DNA from: a virus
Length of the DNA stretch: 36,879 nucleotides
Virus record (IMG/VR): IMGVR_UViG_3300010373_001376
Location: 1-36,879 of that record
Direction: 5' to 3' (one strand)
This document shows positions 7,581-14,159 of the stretch, one piece after another; within the stretch, counting starts at the first letter, position 1, and each line of letters opens with the position of its first letter. The notes under the pieces are model-generated. The model searched no databases. It saw only the letters and a program-made list of their open reading frames with translations, and was not told the origin of the DNA. Position numbers and translations under genes: made by a program.

Positions 7581-8932
7581 CGAAGGCGCGCAACTCCAGG
7601 CTGGACTGTTCGCCCAGGTCGCAAGTTCGCGGGGAAGCGTGGGCGCCGTCCTGCGCGTGGATCGTCAACTTCAACAACGGCAACGCCAACAACAACGACC
7701 GCAACAACAAGGCCTGCGTGCGGGCGGTGCGTGTCGTGTCGGCCGGTGAGTATCAGGGGACGGGCGCCGAGGCGGTTTCGCTTCGCGCGCTTCACGACGC
7801 CTGGCGCATGGCGCGCCGTGGCAAGCAGCCGAGCCGCAACCAGCTCGCGTTCGATGCCCGATGGGCAGATGGCCTGCTGCAGCTGCAGCGCGATCTGCAG
7901 GGTGGCACATGGCAACCGCGTTCCAGCGTGTGTTTTGTAGCTACGCGGCCGAAGGCGCGCGAGATCCACGCGCCGGATTTCGCCGACCGCGTGGTGCACC
8001 ACTGGCTCGTACCGCGCCTGGAAACGATCTGGGAGCCGCGGTTCATCACGGATAGTTACGCCAACCGCCGCGGCCGGGGCAGCCATGCCGCCGTGCGCCG
8101 CGTGCAGCAATTCGTCCGACAGGTGCACAGCGGCCAAGGCGGCGGGTATTACCTGCAGCTCGACATCCGCAACTTCTTCAACTCGATCCACCGGCCCACG
8201 CTGTGGCGCATCCTGAAGCCGGTGCTGGCGCGGCATGCGGTACCACTGCCCATGCAGCGCGCCACGCATGCCCTGCTGCGCCGGCCACCGCTGGACGCCG
8301 GGGTGAAGTTGCGCGGCACACCCGAAGAGTTCGCCCTGGTGCCGGCGCACAAGCGGCTTGCCAACGCCGCGCCGGGTTGCGGCCTGCCGATCGGAAACCT
8401 CAGCTCGCAGCTGTTCGCCAACATCTACCTCGACCGCCTCGACCAGTTCGTGAAGCACGTCCTGCGGGCGAAGCGATATGTGCGCTACGTCGACGACTTC
8501 GTGCTTGTCCACCACGACCGCGAGGTTCTGGCCGACTGGCAGCGTCGAATCGCCGACTTCCTGCAGCGTGAACTTCGCCTGGCGCTGAAGGATGACGTGC
8601 GCCTGCGGCCACTCACCGATGGCATCGACTTCCTTGGTTACGTAGTGCGGCCAACCCACACGCTGGTACGCCGCCGTGTCGTGGCACATGCCCGCGCCGC
8701 ACTGGCTAATTGGGAGCGAAAGCACGTACGGGGCCGCGATCTGCATGCATCCCCCGAAGAGCTGCATCAAATTCAATCCATAGCTGCCAGCTACGCCGGC
8801 CACCTTCGGCATGCCCACAGCTTCCGGCTGGGGCAATCCATTCATCGTCGCTATCCGTGGCTGAACGCCGCGATGAGACGGCGCCATTTCCATCATCGGT
8901 TGGCACACCGCCAGCTTGTTCTGAGGGCTTGA
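7577..8932 (+). CDS. DGR-type reverse transcriptase, with the template repeat inside its 5' coding region
   Basis: Read from ATG 7577 the protein has 451 residues. Residues about 75-380 are a reverse transcriptase: FADRVVHHWLVPRLETIWEP and RFITDSYANRRGRGSHAA, YYLQLDIRNFF with D196, the DGR-diagnostic LPIGNLSSQ (270-278) in place of the usual QG motif, and YVDD with D306/D307. The C-terminal SYAGHLRHAHSFRLGQSI region is typical of DGR enzymes. The enzyme should copy the template RNA with errors at adenines. ATG 7577 gives ATGA coupling to avd and reads straight through the template in frame. Initiation could instead occur at in-frame GTG codons 7718, 7727 or 7736, or at ATG 7808, just before or inside the conserved RT start. 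No HNH or maturase domain is present. Confidence 0.95.
   Translation: MTKARNSRLDCSPRSQVRGEAWAPSCAWIVNFNNGNANNNDRNNKACVRAVRVVSAGEYQGTGAEAVSLRALHDAWRMARRGKQPSRNQLAFDARWADGLLQLQRDLQGGTWQPRSSVCFVATRPKAREIHAPDFADRVVHHWLVPRLETIWEPRFITDSYANRRGRGSHAAVRRVQQFVRQVHSGQGGGYYLQLDIRNFFNSIHRPTLWRILKPVLARHAVPLPMQRATHALLRRPPLDAGVKLRGTPEEFALVPAHKRLANAAPGCGLPIGNLSSQLFANIYLDRLDQFVKHVLRAKRYVRYVDDFVLVHHDREVLADWQRRIADFLQRELRLALKDDVRLRPLTDGIDFLGYVVRPTHTLVRRRVVAHARAALANWERKHVRGRDLHASPEELHQIQSIAASYAGHLRHAHSFRLGQSIHRRYPWLNAAMRRRHFHHRLAHRQLVLRA
7637..7752 (+). repeat. DGR template repeat TR
   Basis: This 116-bp template is adenine-rich in its core (7661-7710): one ATC, nine AAC, one GAC and one AAG codon, with 22 adenines. 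It is identical to VR1 and VR2 except at adenines and at G7748. The 3' GC-rich block (7712-7747) is where the IMH/IMH* boundary is expected. All nine AAC codons become NNC on mutagenesis, which can never give a stop. Confidence 0.96.
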
Positions 8933-8934
8933 CC

Positions 8935-9150
8935 ATGATTCCACGCGACCCACGCATCGATCCGCAGTTCGGTGACAGCGTTACCAGCCATGACGAGACC
9001 CGCGAAGTGGAGAAGCGCATCGGCGATCGCGTGATCTACAGCTGGCCCGGAAAGCTGGCCGTGCGCACGTTGCAGTTGTCGGCCTGGCAGGCCTGGGCAG
9101 CGCAGGCCAGCGAATGGCATGCAGCGGATGCCGAGAGCGCGGCGGCGTGA
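8935..9150 (+). CDS. Small hypothetical early/middle protein
   Basis: This is a 71-residue protein from ATG 8935, 2 bases after the RT stop. Its pattern is MIPRDPRIDPQFGDSV, then beta strands (KRIGDRVIYSW) and a WQAWAAQASEW helix. It resembles small Mu-like phage proteins found near gemA, which have no assigned role. Support comes from position and coupling. Confidence 0.5.
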   Translation: MIPRDPRIDPQFGDSVTSHDETREVEKRIGDRVIYSWPGKLAVRTLQLSAWQAWAAQASEWHAADAESAAA

Positions 9151-9152
9151 GC

Positions 9153-9341
9153 ATGCCCCGCGGCACGCCGTCGGAAATCGCCTACTGGCTCGGCACGCAG
9201 CGCGTGGTGCCGAGCGTATGGGAGCTGATGCAGGTGTGGGACTTGTCGCGCGCCGCCGCGTTCCGGTGGCGCGCATTTGCAAGGGCCGGTGGCCGTTGTC
9301 AGCAACGCCACCATGAAGGCGAGAACCGGAAAGCGAAATGA
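9153..9341 (+). CDS. Small HTH-like hypothetical protein
   Basis: This is a 62-residue ORF from ATG 9153; a GTG at 9147 overlapping the previous stop is the alternative. Residues 19-41 (VWELMQVWDLSRAAAFRWRA) look like a helix-turn-helix recognition region. The C-terminus is very basic. The gemA ATG lies within its stop. Function is unknown; a DNA-binding regulator is possible. Confidence 0.5.
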   Translation: MPRGTPSEIAYWLGTQRVVPSVWELMQVWDLSRAAAFRWRAFARAGGRCQQRHHEGENRKAK

Positions 9342-9790
9342 GCGTGACGACGATGATGCAAGCCTCCGACCGACGCAACAAGCAACTGGCCGCCATCCAC
9401 GTGATGGCGGCCAAGCAGCTGCACCTCGATCGCGAGACCTATGTGGCGCTCCTGCAGCGCGTTGCCGGCGTGGACAGTGCGGGCAAGCTCAATGCGCTCG
9501 GCCGCGCCACGGTGCTGGACGAGCTACGCCGCCTCGCCGGCCAGGGCCAGCAGCACATGCGCAACGCGGTGAACCTGCCCGATGCCCCGCACAACGTGCG
9601 CGAGGAGATCGCCGGCATGGTGGCCAAGGTGGGCGCGATCCTGGCCGAGACGTGCAAAAGCTGGAACTACGCGCACGGCACGGCCAAGCGGATGTTCCGT
9701 GTGCAGCGGGTGGAGTGGTTGCGCGCCGACCAGCTGCACAAGCTGGTGGCGGCGCTGCAGATCAGTGCGAATCGGCGAAGGGGGAAGTGA
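9338..9790 (+). CDS. gemA: GemA-like regulatory protein (DUF1018, Mu gp16)
   Basis: This 150-residue protein matches the GemA/DUF1018 family of Mu-like phages. The N-terminal region RRNKQLAAIHVMAAKQLHLD has the family's I-H-x-x-x-K/A-x-L-x-L-D pattern. It is followed by RETYVALLQRVAGVDSAGKL, and the C-terminal segment (TAKRMFRVQRVEWLRADQLH onward) is also characteristic. In Mu, GemA affects host gene expression and DNA relaxation; the mechanism is poorly understood. It is coupled at both ends in the early/middle operon. Confidence 0.85.
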   Translation: MSVTTMMQASDRRNKQLAAIHVMAAKQLHLDRETYVALLQRVAGVDSAGKLNALGRATVLDELRRLAGQGQQHMRNAVNLPDAPHNVREEIAGMVAKVGAILAETCKSWNYAHGTAKRMFRVQRVEWLRADQLHKLVAALQISANRRRGK

Positions 9791-10032
9791 TGGCCACCAT
9801 CCATGTCAAATACCGCTGCGACGAATGCGGCGAGATCCACGAGGAAGAGTCGGACGCGCGCGGTTGCTGTCCGCCGGAGATCTCCGAGATTTTCTATTGC
9901 TCCGTGTGCCATGCCGAGTTCTACGACGAGTTGGACGCCGACGAGCACTGCAACACCCACAACGATGACGAGCCCGACGTGCCGACGAAAGCGGAACTGG
10001 AAGCCGCGGGTCAAATGAGGCTGGAGATCTGA
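9790..10032 (+). CDS. Small zinc-ribbon-like protein
   Basis: This is an 80-residue acidic protein. It contains CDEC (residues 10-13), a CC pair near residue 27, CSVC (37-40) and a C/H-rich segment (DADEHCNTHNDD), consistent with one or two zinc-binding knuckles. It starts in the gemA stop (TGATG) and ends in the next start. Function is unknown; a small zinc-finger adaptor is plausible. Confidence 0.6.
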   Translation: MATIHVKYRCDECGEIHEEESDARGCCPPEISEIFYCSVCHAEFYDELDADEHCNTHNDDEPDVPTKAELEAAGQMRLEI

Positions 10033-10289
10033 TGAGCATCCTGCACCCGCTATCCGCGGAAGAGATCCACCGCGACTTTACCCATATCGGCTGGTTCGCC
10101 TTTTGCCCCGTATACCTGGCCGAGGATGGCGCCGAGGGCATGAACGTCTGCGAGCGTAACGGCGTACCCGCATGGTGGTTCGGTGCGGCCGAAGTGTTTA
10201 TGTCGTTGGTGATCTTCATGCTCAGCATCTTGCCGGGCGATTACGAGCCGCAGTGGGGATTCATCGTCACCGGGGAGATCAAGCGCTGA
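10032..10289 (+). CDS. Hypothetical protein with a hydrophobic segment
   Basis: This is an 85-residue protein. The N-terminal half (EEIHRDFTHIGWFAFCPVYL) is followed by a hydrophobic stretch (residues about 53-68, EVFMSLVIFMLSILPGDY) that could be one membrane helix or a buried core helix. It is coupled to both neighbours. No family is recognised. Confidence 0.5.
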   Translation: MSILHPLSAEEIHRDFTHIGWFAFCPVYLAEDGAEGMNVCERNGVPAWWFGAAEVFMSLVIFMLSILPGDYEPQWGFIVTGEIKR

Positions 10290-10879
10290 TGCACGTTACT
10301 TGTCCCTCCTGCCACGAACCGTTCCCCATCGCCGCCGGCTTCCTGGAAGTCGACGGCAAGCGCCTTGCCGCGCTGCTGGCGGAGATGGAGCCGGTGCTGG
10401 GACGCGCGGTGCTGGCGTACCTGCGGCTGTTCAAGCCGGCCAAGCAGGGGCTGCGCACGGCGCGAGCGGCGAAGCTGGTGGCCGAGCTGGATGGCCTGGT
10501 GCGCGAGGGCACGGTGTGCCGCGACGAGCGCGGCGGCGTGCGCCGGCCGGCGACGCCGGCGATGTGGGCGCAGGGCATCGAGCAGCTGCTGCAGCAGATG
10601 GATCGCCTGACGCTCCCGCTGGCGAATCACCACTACCTGCGCGCCGTGGTGTACGGCATCGCCGACCAGGTGGACGCGGCGGCCGAGCGCAAGGCGCATG
10701 ACGACAAGCGCGCCGGTCGCCACCTGGACAGCCGCGGCGGCGATGCCGGCGCCGCCGCCGAGCGCCTGGCGCTGCAGGAGGCCATCGGCCGGATCCGCAG
10801 CGACGCGCAGCTGGGGCTGATCGACGCGGCCGAGGCGCAGCGGCGCCTGCTGGCGCTGGGGCTGAAAGCCAAGTCATGA
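10289..10879 (+). CDS. Hypothetical middle-region protein with an N-terminal CxxC knuckle
   Basis: This is a 196-residue helical protein. It opens with a zinc-knuckle-like CPSC (residues 5-8), and the rest is rich in Arg/Ala/Leu helices (QGIEQLLQQMDRLTLPLANH, then AVVYGIADQVDAAAERKAHD). It lies immediately upstream of the Mor-type activator and overlaps it by 4 bases. B3-like phages carry similar-sized proteins here, but I know no function. Confidence 0.55.
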   Translation: MHVTCPSCHEPFPIAAGFLEVDGKRLAALLAEMEPVLGRAVLAYLRLFKPAKQGLRTARAAKLVAELDGLVREGTVCRDERGGVRRPATPAMWAQGIEQLLQQMDRLTLPLANHHYLRAVVYGIADQVDAAAERKAHDDKRAGRHLDSRGGDAGAAAERLALQEAIGRIRSDAQLGLIDAAEAQRRLLALGLKAKS

Positions 10880-11292
10880 CCGCCACGTTCGACAGCGTCG
10901 TTGCCGATGATCTGCCGCCGCGCCTCGCGCAGCTGGCGGAGCTGATCGGGTTGCCGGCCACGCTGCGGCTGGTGGAGGCACGCGGCGGCACCAGCATCTA
11001 TGTGCCCGACGTGGCCACCACGGATCACTGGCTGGCACGGCTGCTGGGCATCGAGGCGATGCTGCAGCTGGTGGGCGCATACCCGCGCGACTACATGCAC
11101 ATCGATCGCGCGGCCGCCGCCTTGCGCGCCGCGCGGGATCGCCATATCGTTTCTCGGCATCGCGCCGGCGAATCCACGGCGTCGCTGGCGTTGACCTATG
11201 GCCTGACGCAACGTCAGGTGTTCAACATACTGGCCCGCGCCTGCGCGGGCGACGACTCCGAACCGGACCTGTTCCAGTCCGCCGCCCGCTGA
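10876..11292 (+). CDS. mor: Mor-family transcription activator
   Basis: This 138-residue protein matches the Mor/C family of Mu middle and late activators. An N-terminal dimerisation region (residues about 1-60, with the beta strand GGTSIYVPD) precedes a C-terminal HTH (residues about 88-128, RHIVSRHRAGESTASLALTY followed by GLTQRQVFNILARA). Only one Mor/C-type gene is visible, so it may serve for both middle and late transcription. The palindrome at its stop codon is a possible binding site. Confidence 0.85.
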   Translation: MTATFDSVVADDLPPRLAQLAELIGLPATLRLVEARGGTSIYVPDVATTDHWLARLLGIEAMLQLVGAYPRDYMHIDRAAAALRAARDRHIVSRHRAGESTASLALTYGLTQRQVFNILARACAGDDSEPDLFQSAAR

Positions 11293-11310
11293 AGCGCTTC
11301 AGCCTGATTC
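11288..11310. promoter_or_regulatory. Repeated palindrome, copy 1, candidate activator operator or RNA hairpin
   Basis: The perfect 16-bp palindrome GCTGAAGCGCTTCAGC (11288-11303) is followed by CTGATTC. The same 23 bases occur at 19609-19631. This copy overlaps the mor stop and lies ahead of the lysis/packaging block. It could be a Mor-type operator, or an RNA stem with a GCGC loop. Confidence 0.45.
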
Positions 11311-11364
11311 ACCCAACCCTGCATCCGTAGCCTGTCCGCGTGGCGCGCCGCCTCGTGCGCCACT

Positions 11365-11414
11365 GCCGGCGCGGTGTTTGTCTCCCCAACGGGCACCGCG
11401 CCGGCTCCCTTTTT
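11365..11414 (+). terminator. Intrinsic terminator after mor, overlapping an alternative hairpin
   Basis: The arms GCCGGCGCGGTG (11365-11376) and CACCGCGCCGGC (11394-11405) are perfect complements. They are followed by TCCCTTTTT (11406-11414), which gives a rho-independent terminator. The right arm also pairs in a second hairpin (11400-11408 with 11417-11425), so the two structures are mutually exclusive. Confidence 0.6.
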
Positions 11415-11425
11415 GCGGAGCCGGC
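11400..11425 (+). promoter_or_regulatory. Alternative 9-bp hairpin just before the holin-like start
   Basis: GCCGGCTCC (11400-11408) pairs perfectly with GGAGCCGGC (11417-11425), and ATG 11427 follows at once. The GGAG in the right arm (11417-11420) is the likely ribosome-binding site, so folding would hide it and would also break the upstream terminator stem. Confidence 0.45.
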
Positions 11426-11426
11426 G

Positions 11427-11750
11427 ATGACCCTGAAAGACCGTTTGCATGCCGCCTATGCGCGCTTTGCGGCCGTGGTGGACGACGGCGGCCGCATGCT
11501 GCTATGGGCGCTCCTGTCGCTGCTGCTGCTGGCGGTGATCGCCGCATTCCTGAACCCGGCGAAGTTCGGCAGCTACCTTTGGGTGGTGAGCAAGCTGAGC
11601 CTGGCGGCCACGCTGGGTTACGGCTTCGACCGCGCCGCGGCACCGGGCGGCAGCCCGGCCAAGCTGGACGGCATCGAGAAGGCGATGGCGCAGACGCGCC
11701 GCGCCACGCTGATGGCGGCGGCGATCATCGCCGCGGGGTTGATGCCGTGA
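11427..11750 (+). CDS. Putative holin or holin-like membrane protein
   Basis: This 107-residue protein has a strong membrane segment at residues 22-42 (MLLWALLSLLLLAVIAAFLN). A second hydrophobic stretch lies at about 48-64 and a third at the C-terminus (about 92-107). It stands directly before the lytic transglycosylase and spanin genes, which suggests the holin of the lysis cassette. The family is not recognised by motif. ATG 11427 is chosen because upstream codons run through the hairpins. Confidence 0.6.
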   Translation: MTLKDRLHAAYARFAAVVDDGGRMLLWALLSLLLLAVIAAFLNPAKFGSYLWVVSKLSLAATLGYGFDRAAAPGGSPAKLDGIEKAMAQTRRATLMAAAIIAAGLMP

Positions 11751-12472
11751 GCATCCTCCTCTATGCGGTCGCCGTCGTGTGCTGGTTGAGCACGGCATGG
11801 CTTTTGCCGAGTTCGCGCTCCGAGGCAATGGATCCGCACGCGCCCTATCGGACGGTGCGCGCAGTGATCTATCTGATGCTCGGGCTGATGGCGTGGTCAA
11901 ACGTCTCTCACGCCGCCACCGTCCGAGTGCCCGACGTCGACGCCCGCATCCGCCTGCAGGTGGAACAGGCGGTGGCCGACGAATGGGGCGTCGACGGCTC
12001 GCCCGCGTTGCTGGCGGCGCAGCTGCATCAGGAGTCCGGCTGGGACGCGCATGCGCGTAGCCCCTCCGGCGCGGAGGGCCTGGCGCAGGTGATGCCAGCC
12101 ACCGGACGCTGGCTGGCGAAGACGTTCCCGCAGCTCGGCGACTACGACCCGTGGGATCCAGCATGGTCGGCGCGCGCGGCGGCGGTGTATGACCACTGGC
12201 TGCTGAAGCGCAACCCCGGCCTGGGCGAGTGCAGCAGTTGGGCGTTTGCGCTCAGCGCGTACAACGGCGGCGAGGGGCTGCTGCACCGCGAGCAGGCGCT
12301 GGCCAGCGCGCACGGGCGCAAGGCGGCGCTGTGGTTCGGCAACACGGCCGACTATCGCGCCCGCTCGCTGGCCGCTTGGCAGCAGAACCGCGACTACGTG
12401 CATCGCATTCTGATCGTGCTTGAGCCGGCCTACATCGCGAATGGCTGGTCGGGCCGTGCGGTGTGCGCGTGA
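11747..12472 (+). CDS. Lytic transglycosylase (SLT domain), phage endolysin
   Basis: The protein has 241 residues from GTG 11747, which overlaps the previous stop. Two hydrophobic segments (about 2-20 and 37-52) may act as signal-anchor or export elements. The SLT lysozyme-like domain starts near residue 68; LHQESGW with E96 is the catalytic motif, followed by GAEGLAQVMPATG and FALSAYNGGEG. It should cleave peptidoglycan glycan strands at lysis. If translation started at ATG 11828 the first hydrophobic segment would be lost. Confidence 0.9.
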   Translation: MSILLYAVAVVCWLSTAWLLPSSRSEAMDPHAPYRTVRAVIYLMLGLMAWSNVSHAATVRVPDVDARIRLQVEQAVADEWGVDGSPALLAAQLHQESGWDAHARSPSGAEGLAQVMPATGRWLAKTFPQLGDYDPWDPAWSARAAAVYDHWLLKRNPGLGECSSWAFALSAYNGGEGLLHREQALASAHGRKAALWFGNTADYRARSLAAWQQNRDYVHRILIVLEPAYIANGWSGRAVCA

Positions 12473-12915
12473 GCATCCGCGACCTGGCGTGGGATGTGGG
12501 CGCGCTGGCGGCGGCGCTGGCGCTGGGCCTGGGCGTGGGCTACGTGCGCGGCGACTCGCACGGCGTGGAATCCATGAACCCCAAGGTGCTGGCCGCGCAG
12601 CAGGCCGAGGCGCAGGCCGAGCAGCGCGCCAAGCAGGCCGGCGAGGCGCTGGGCACCGTCAAAGCGCAGCTGGCCACGCAGCAGCAGGAGCTGATGGACG
12701 CCCAGGCGCGCGCCGCGCAGGCGCTGAAGGAACGCGCGCAGCTCACCACGCAACTGGCCGCGGCCACCCAGCAACGCATCAACCAGGATCGGAAGACTCT
12801 CCATGAACACGACTGCATGGCGCTGGATAGCGTGCCTGTGTGCCCTGTGCTGGCTCACCGGCTGTTCGACCCACCTGCCGAAGCCGGCTCCGCCGACGCC
12901 CCCGCAGGTCATTGA
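12469..12915 (+). CDS. Rz: Rz-like inner-membrane spanin
   Basis: The protein has 148 residues from GTG 12469. An N-terminal membrane segment (about 8-26, AWDVGALAAALALGLGVGYV) is followed by a long Gln/Ala-rich coiled coil (about 40-110), the form of i-spanins. Together with Rz1 it should fuse inner and outer membranes at lysis. The reading frame of the o-spanin starts inside it at 12803. The final residues are shaped by this overlap. Confidence 0.8.
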   Translation: MSIRDLAWDVGALAAALALGLGVGYVRGDSHGVESMNPKVLAAQQAEAQAEQRAKQAGEALGTVKAQLATQQQELMDAQARAAQALKERAQLTTQLAAATQQRINQDRKTLHEHDCMALDSVPVCPVLAHRLFDPPAEAGSADAPAGH

Positions 12916-13129
12916 GGTGCCGGTGCCGGCCTATCGGCCGCTGCCGGCCGCGCTGACCGCACCGCTGGCCGAGCCCACCGCGCCGCCCGCGCAGTGCACG
13001 TGGCTGGGCATCTCCACGCAATGCGCCAGCGATGCCCTGCTGTGGATCGAGTCGTGGCGCGGCGAGCTGCAGCAGTGCAACGCCGACCGCGCCACGGCGG
13101 CGAAGCTGTCGGCGGGTATCGCGCCGTGA
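12803..13129 (+). CDS. Rz1: Rz1-like outer-membrane lipoprotein spanin
   Basis: This is a 108-residue lipoprotein read in a different frame and overlapping the end of Rz by 113 bases. The signal peptide (IACLCALCWLTGC) ends in a lipobox LTGC with the lipidated C21, followed by a Pro-rich segment (HLPKPAPPTPPQVIEVPVPA), typical of Rz1. It is longer than lambda Rz1. It should span the periplasm with the partner i-spanin. Confidence 0.85.
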   Translation: MNTTAWRWIACLCALCWLTGCSTHLPKPAPPTPPQVIEVPVPAYRPLPAALTAPLAEPTAPPAQCTWLGISTQCASDALLWIESWRGELQQCNADRATAAKLSAGIAP

Positions 13130-13323
13130 CGACCCTGGAACAAGACCTGGTGGACATGCTGAAGCGCTACCGCGGCGAGGTGCGCGACCTGGAACGCAGC
13201 GTGGCGAGGCTGGAAACGGCCGCGGAGAAGACGGCGGCGAAGACGCATGCCCATGTGAAGTCCGCCTGCGCCAGCGAGATCAGCCGGCTGCTGCAACGCC
13301 ACGGCGCGAAGGTGGTGGCATGA
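13126..13323 (+). CDS. Small coiled-coil hypothetical protein
   Basis: This is a 65-residue ORF from GTG 13126, overlapping the Rz1 stop. It is nearly all helix (LVDMLKRYRGEVRDLERSVA followed by RLETAAEKTAAKTHAHVKSA), suggesting a coiled coil. No family is recognised. It lies between the spanins and the DksA-like gene. Support is from coupling at both ends. Confidence 0.5.
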   Translation: MTTLEQDLVDMLKRYRGEVRDLERSVARLETAAEKTAAKTHAHVKSACASEISRLLQRHGAKVVA

Positions 13324-13562
13324 GCGACGTGGTGGACGATGCACAGGCGCGCGAGCAACTGGACCGGGATTTTGCGATCCATGCGCAGGCGCAGCGCGTG
13401 GCCGAGAGCCATGCACCGCGACGTGCCGGCATCGATGCGCTGTGCATCGACTGCGACGAACCCATCGAGCCGGCGCGGCTCGCCGTGCTGGCCGGCAAGA
13501 CCAGCCGCTGCGCGCAGTGCGCGCACGATCACGAACAACGCATGAGGGGGTACCGCCGGTGA
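13320..13562 (+). CDS. TraR/DksA-like C4 zinc-finger protein
   Basis: This is an 80-residue protein. The C-terminal CIDC-x17-CAQC zinc finger (about residues 42-66, with EPIEPARLAVLAGKTSRC) matches the TraR/DksA family. The phage members are short and bind the RNA polymerase secondary channel to alter promoter use. The N-terminal helix (DDAQAREQLDRDFAIHAQAQ) fits the TraR coiled tip, including acidic residues. It occurs at this position in many Mu-like phages. Confidence 0.85.
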   Translation: MSDVVDDAQAREQLDRDFAIHAQAQRVAESHAPRRAGIDALCIDCDEPIEPARLAVLAGKTSRCAQCAHDHEQRMRGYRR

Positions 13563-13852
13563 GCGACGCATCCATCGCCATCATCATCGGCTTGCTGGTG
13601 CTGAACCTGATCGGCTTGCTTGTGATCGGCATCTGGGTGGCGTTGCTTGGCAGCGACGACCGAAAGATGAACAACCGGCTGGTCCACCTTGAGGCATGGG
13701 TGAAAAACGCGCCGACCCACCGCGACCTGGGCGAGCTGCGCAGCGGCATCAGTGAGGTGGTGGAGAGCGTGGCCGGCTTGAGCGGCCAGACGGCCACCAT
13801 GACTCAGATGCTGCGCACGATTCAGGAACATCTGCTGGAGAACGACCGATGA
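13559..13852 (+). CDS. Mu gp25-like membrane protein (DUF2730)
   Basis: The protein has 97 residues from GTG 13559. An N-terminal membrane helix (residues 5-30, SIAIIIGLLVLNLIGLLVIG) precedes a coiled-coil region (NRLVHLEAWVKNAPTHRDLG onward). This is the layout of the DUF2730 family, found just upstream of the terminase genes in Mu-like phages. Its role is unknown. Both ends overlap neighbours. Confidence 0.75.
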   Translation: MSDASIAIIIGLLVLNLIGLLVIGIWVALLGSDDRKMNNRLVHLEAWVKNAPTHRDLGELRSGISEVVESVAGLSGQTATMTQMLRTIQEHLLENDR

Positions 13853-14157
13853 GCAAGACCTTTGCCGACCGCGTGCGCGAGGATCGGCGCCTGGTACTGC
13901 TGCGCCTGCTGTCGGAGCAGCCGGGCTACCGTGCGAACAGCAGCAATCTGCACGCTGGTCTGTACGCCCTGGGCATCGCCGCCAGCCGCGACGACGTGAC
14001 CACCGACCTGCACTGGCTGCGCGACCAGGGACTGCTGCGCCTGGACGATGTGACCGAGGCGCCGGGCCTGTGCGTGGCGGAGATCACCTCGCGCGGCGAC
14101 GATGTGGCCAACGGCCGGGCGGTGGTGCCCGGCGTGCGCAAGCCCGGGCCGCGGTAA
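13849..14157 (+). CDS. Mu gp26-like winged-helix protein (VpaChn25_0724 family)
   Basis: This is a 102-residue protein with a winged-helix pattern: RRLVLLRLLSEQPGYRANSS (helices 1-2), then ASRDDVTTDLHWLRDQGLLR (recognition helix) and a beta wing. The conserved gp25-gp26-gp27-gp28 order supports the family. Its exact role is not established; it may act with the packaging proteins as a DNA-binding factor. Confidence 0.75.
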   Translation: MSKTFADRVREDRRLVLLRLLSEQPGYRANSSNLHAGLYALGIAASRDDVTTDLHWLRDQGLLRLDDVTEAPGLCVAEITSRGDDVANGRAVVPGVRKPGPR

Positions 14158-14159
14158 CC

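Noticed and set aside
7668-7710. AAC-rich run as a simple microsatellite
   Set aside because: The run is the adenine-rich core of the DGR template; alignment to VR1 and VR2 explains it better than slippage.
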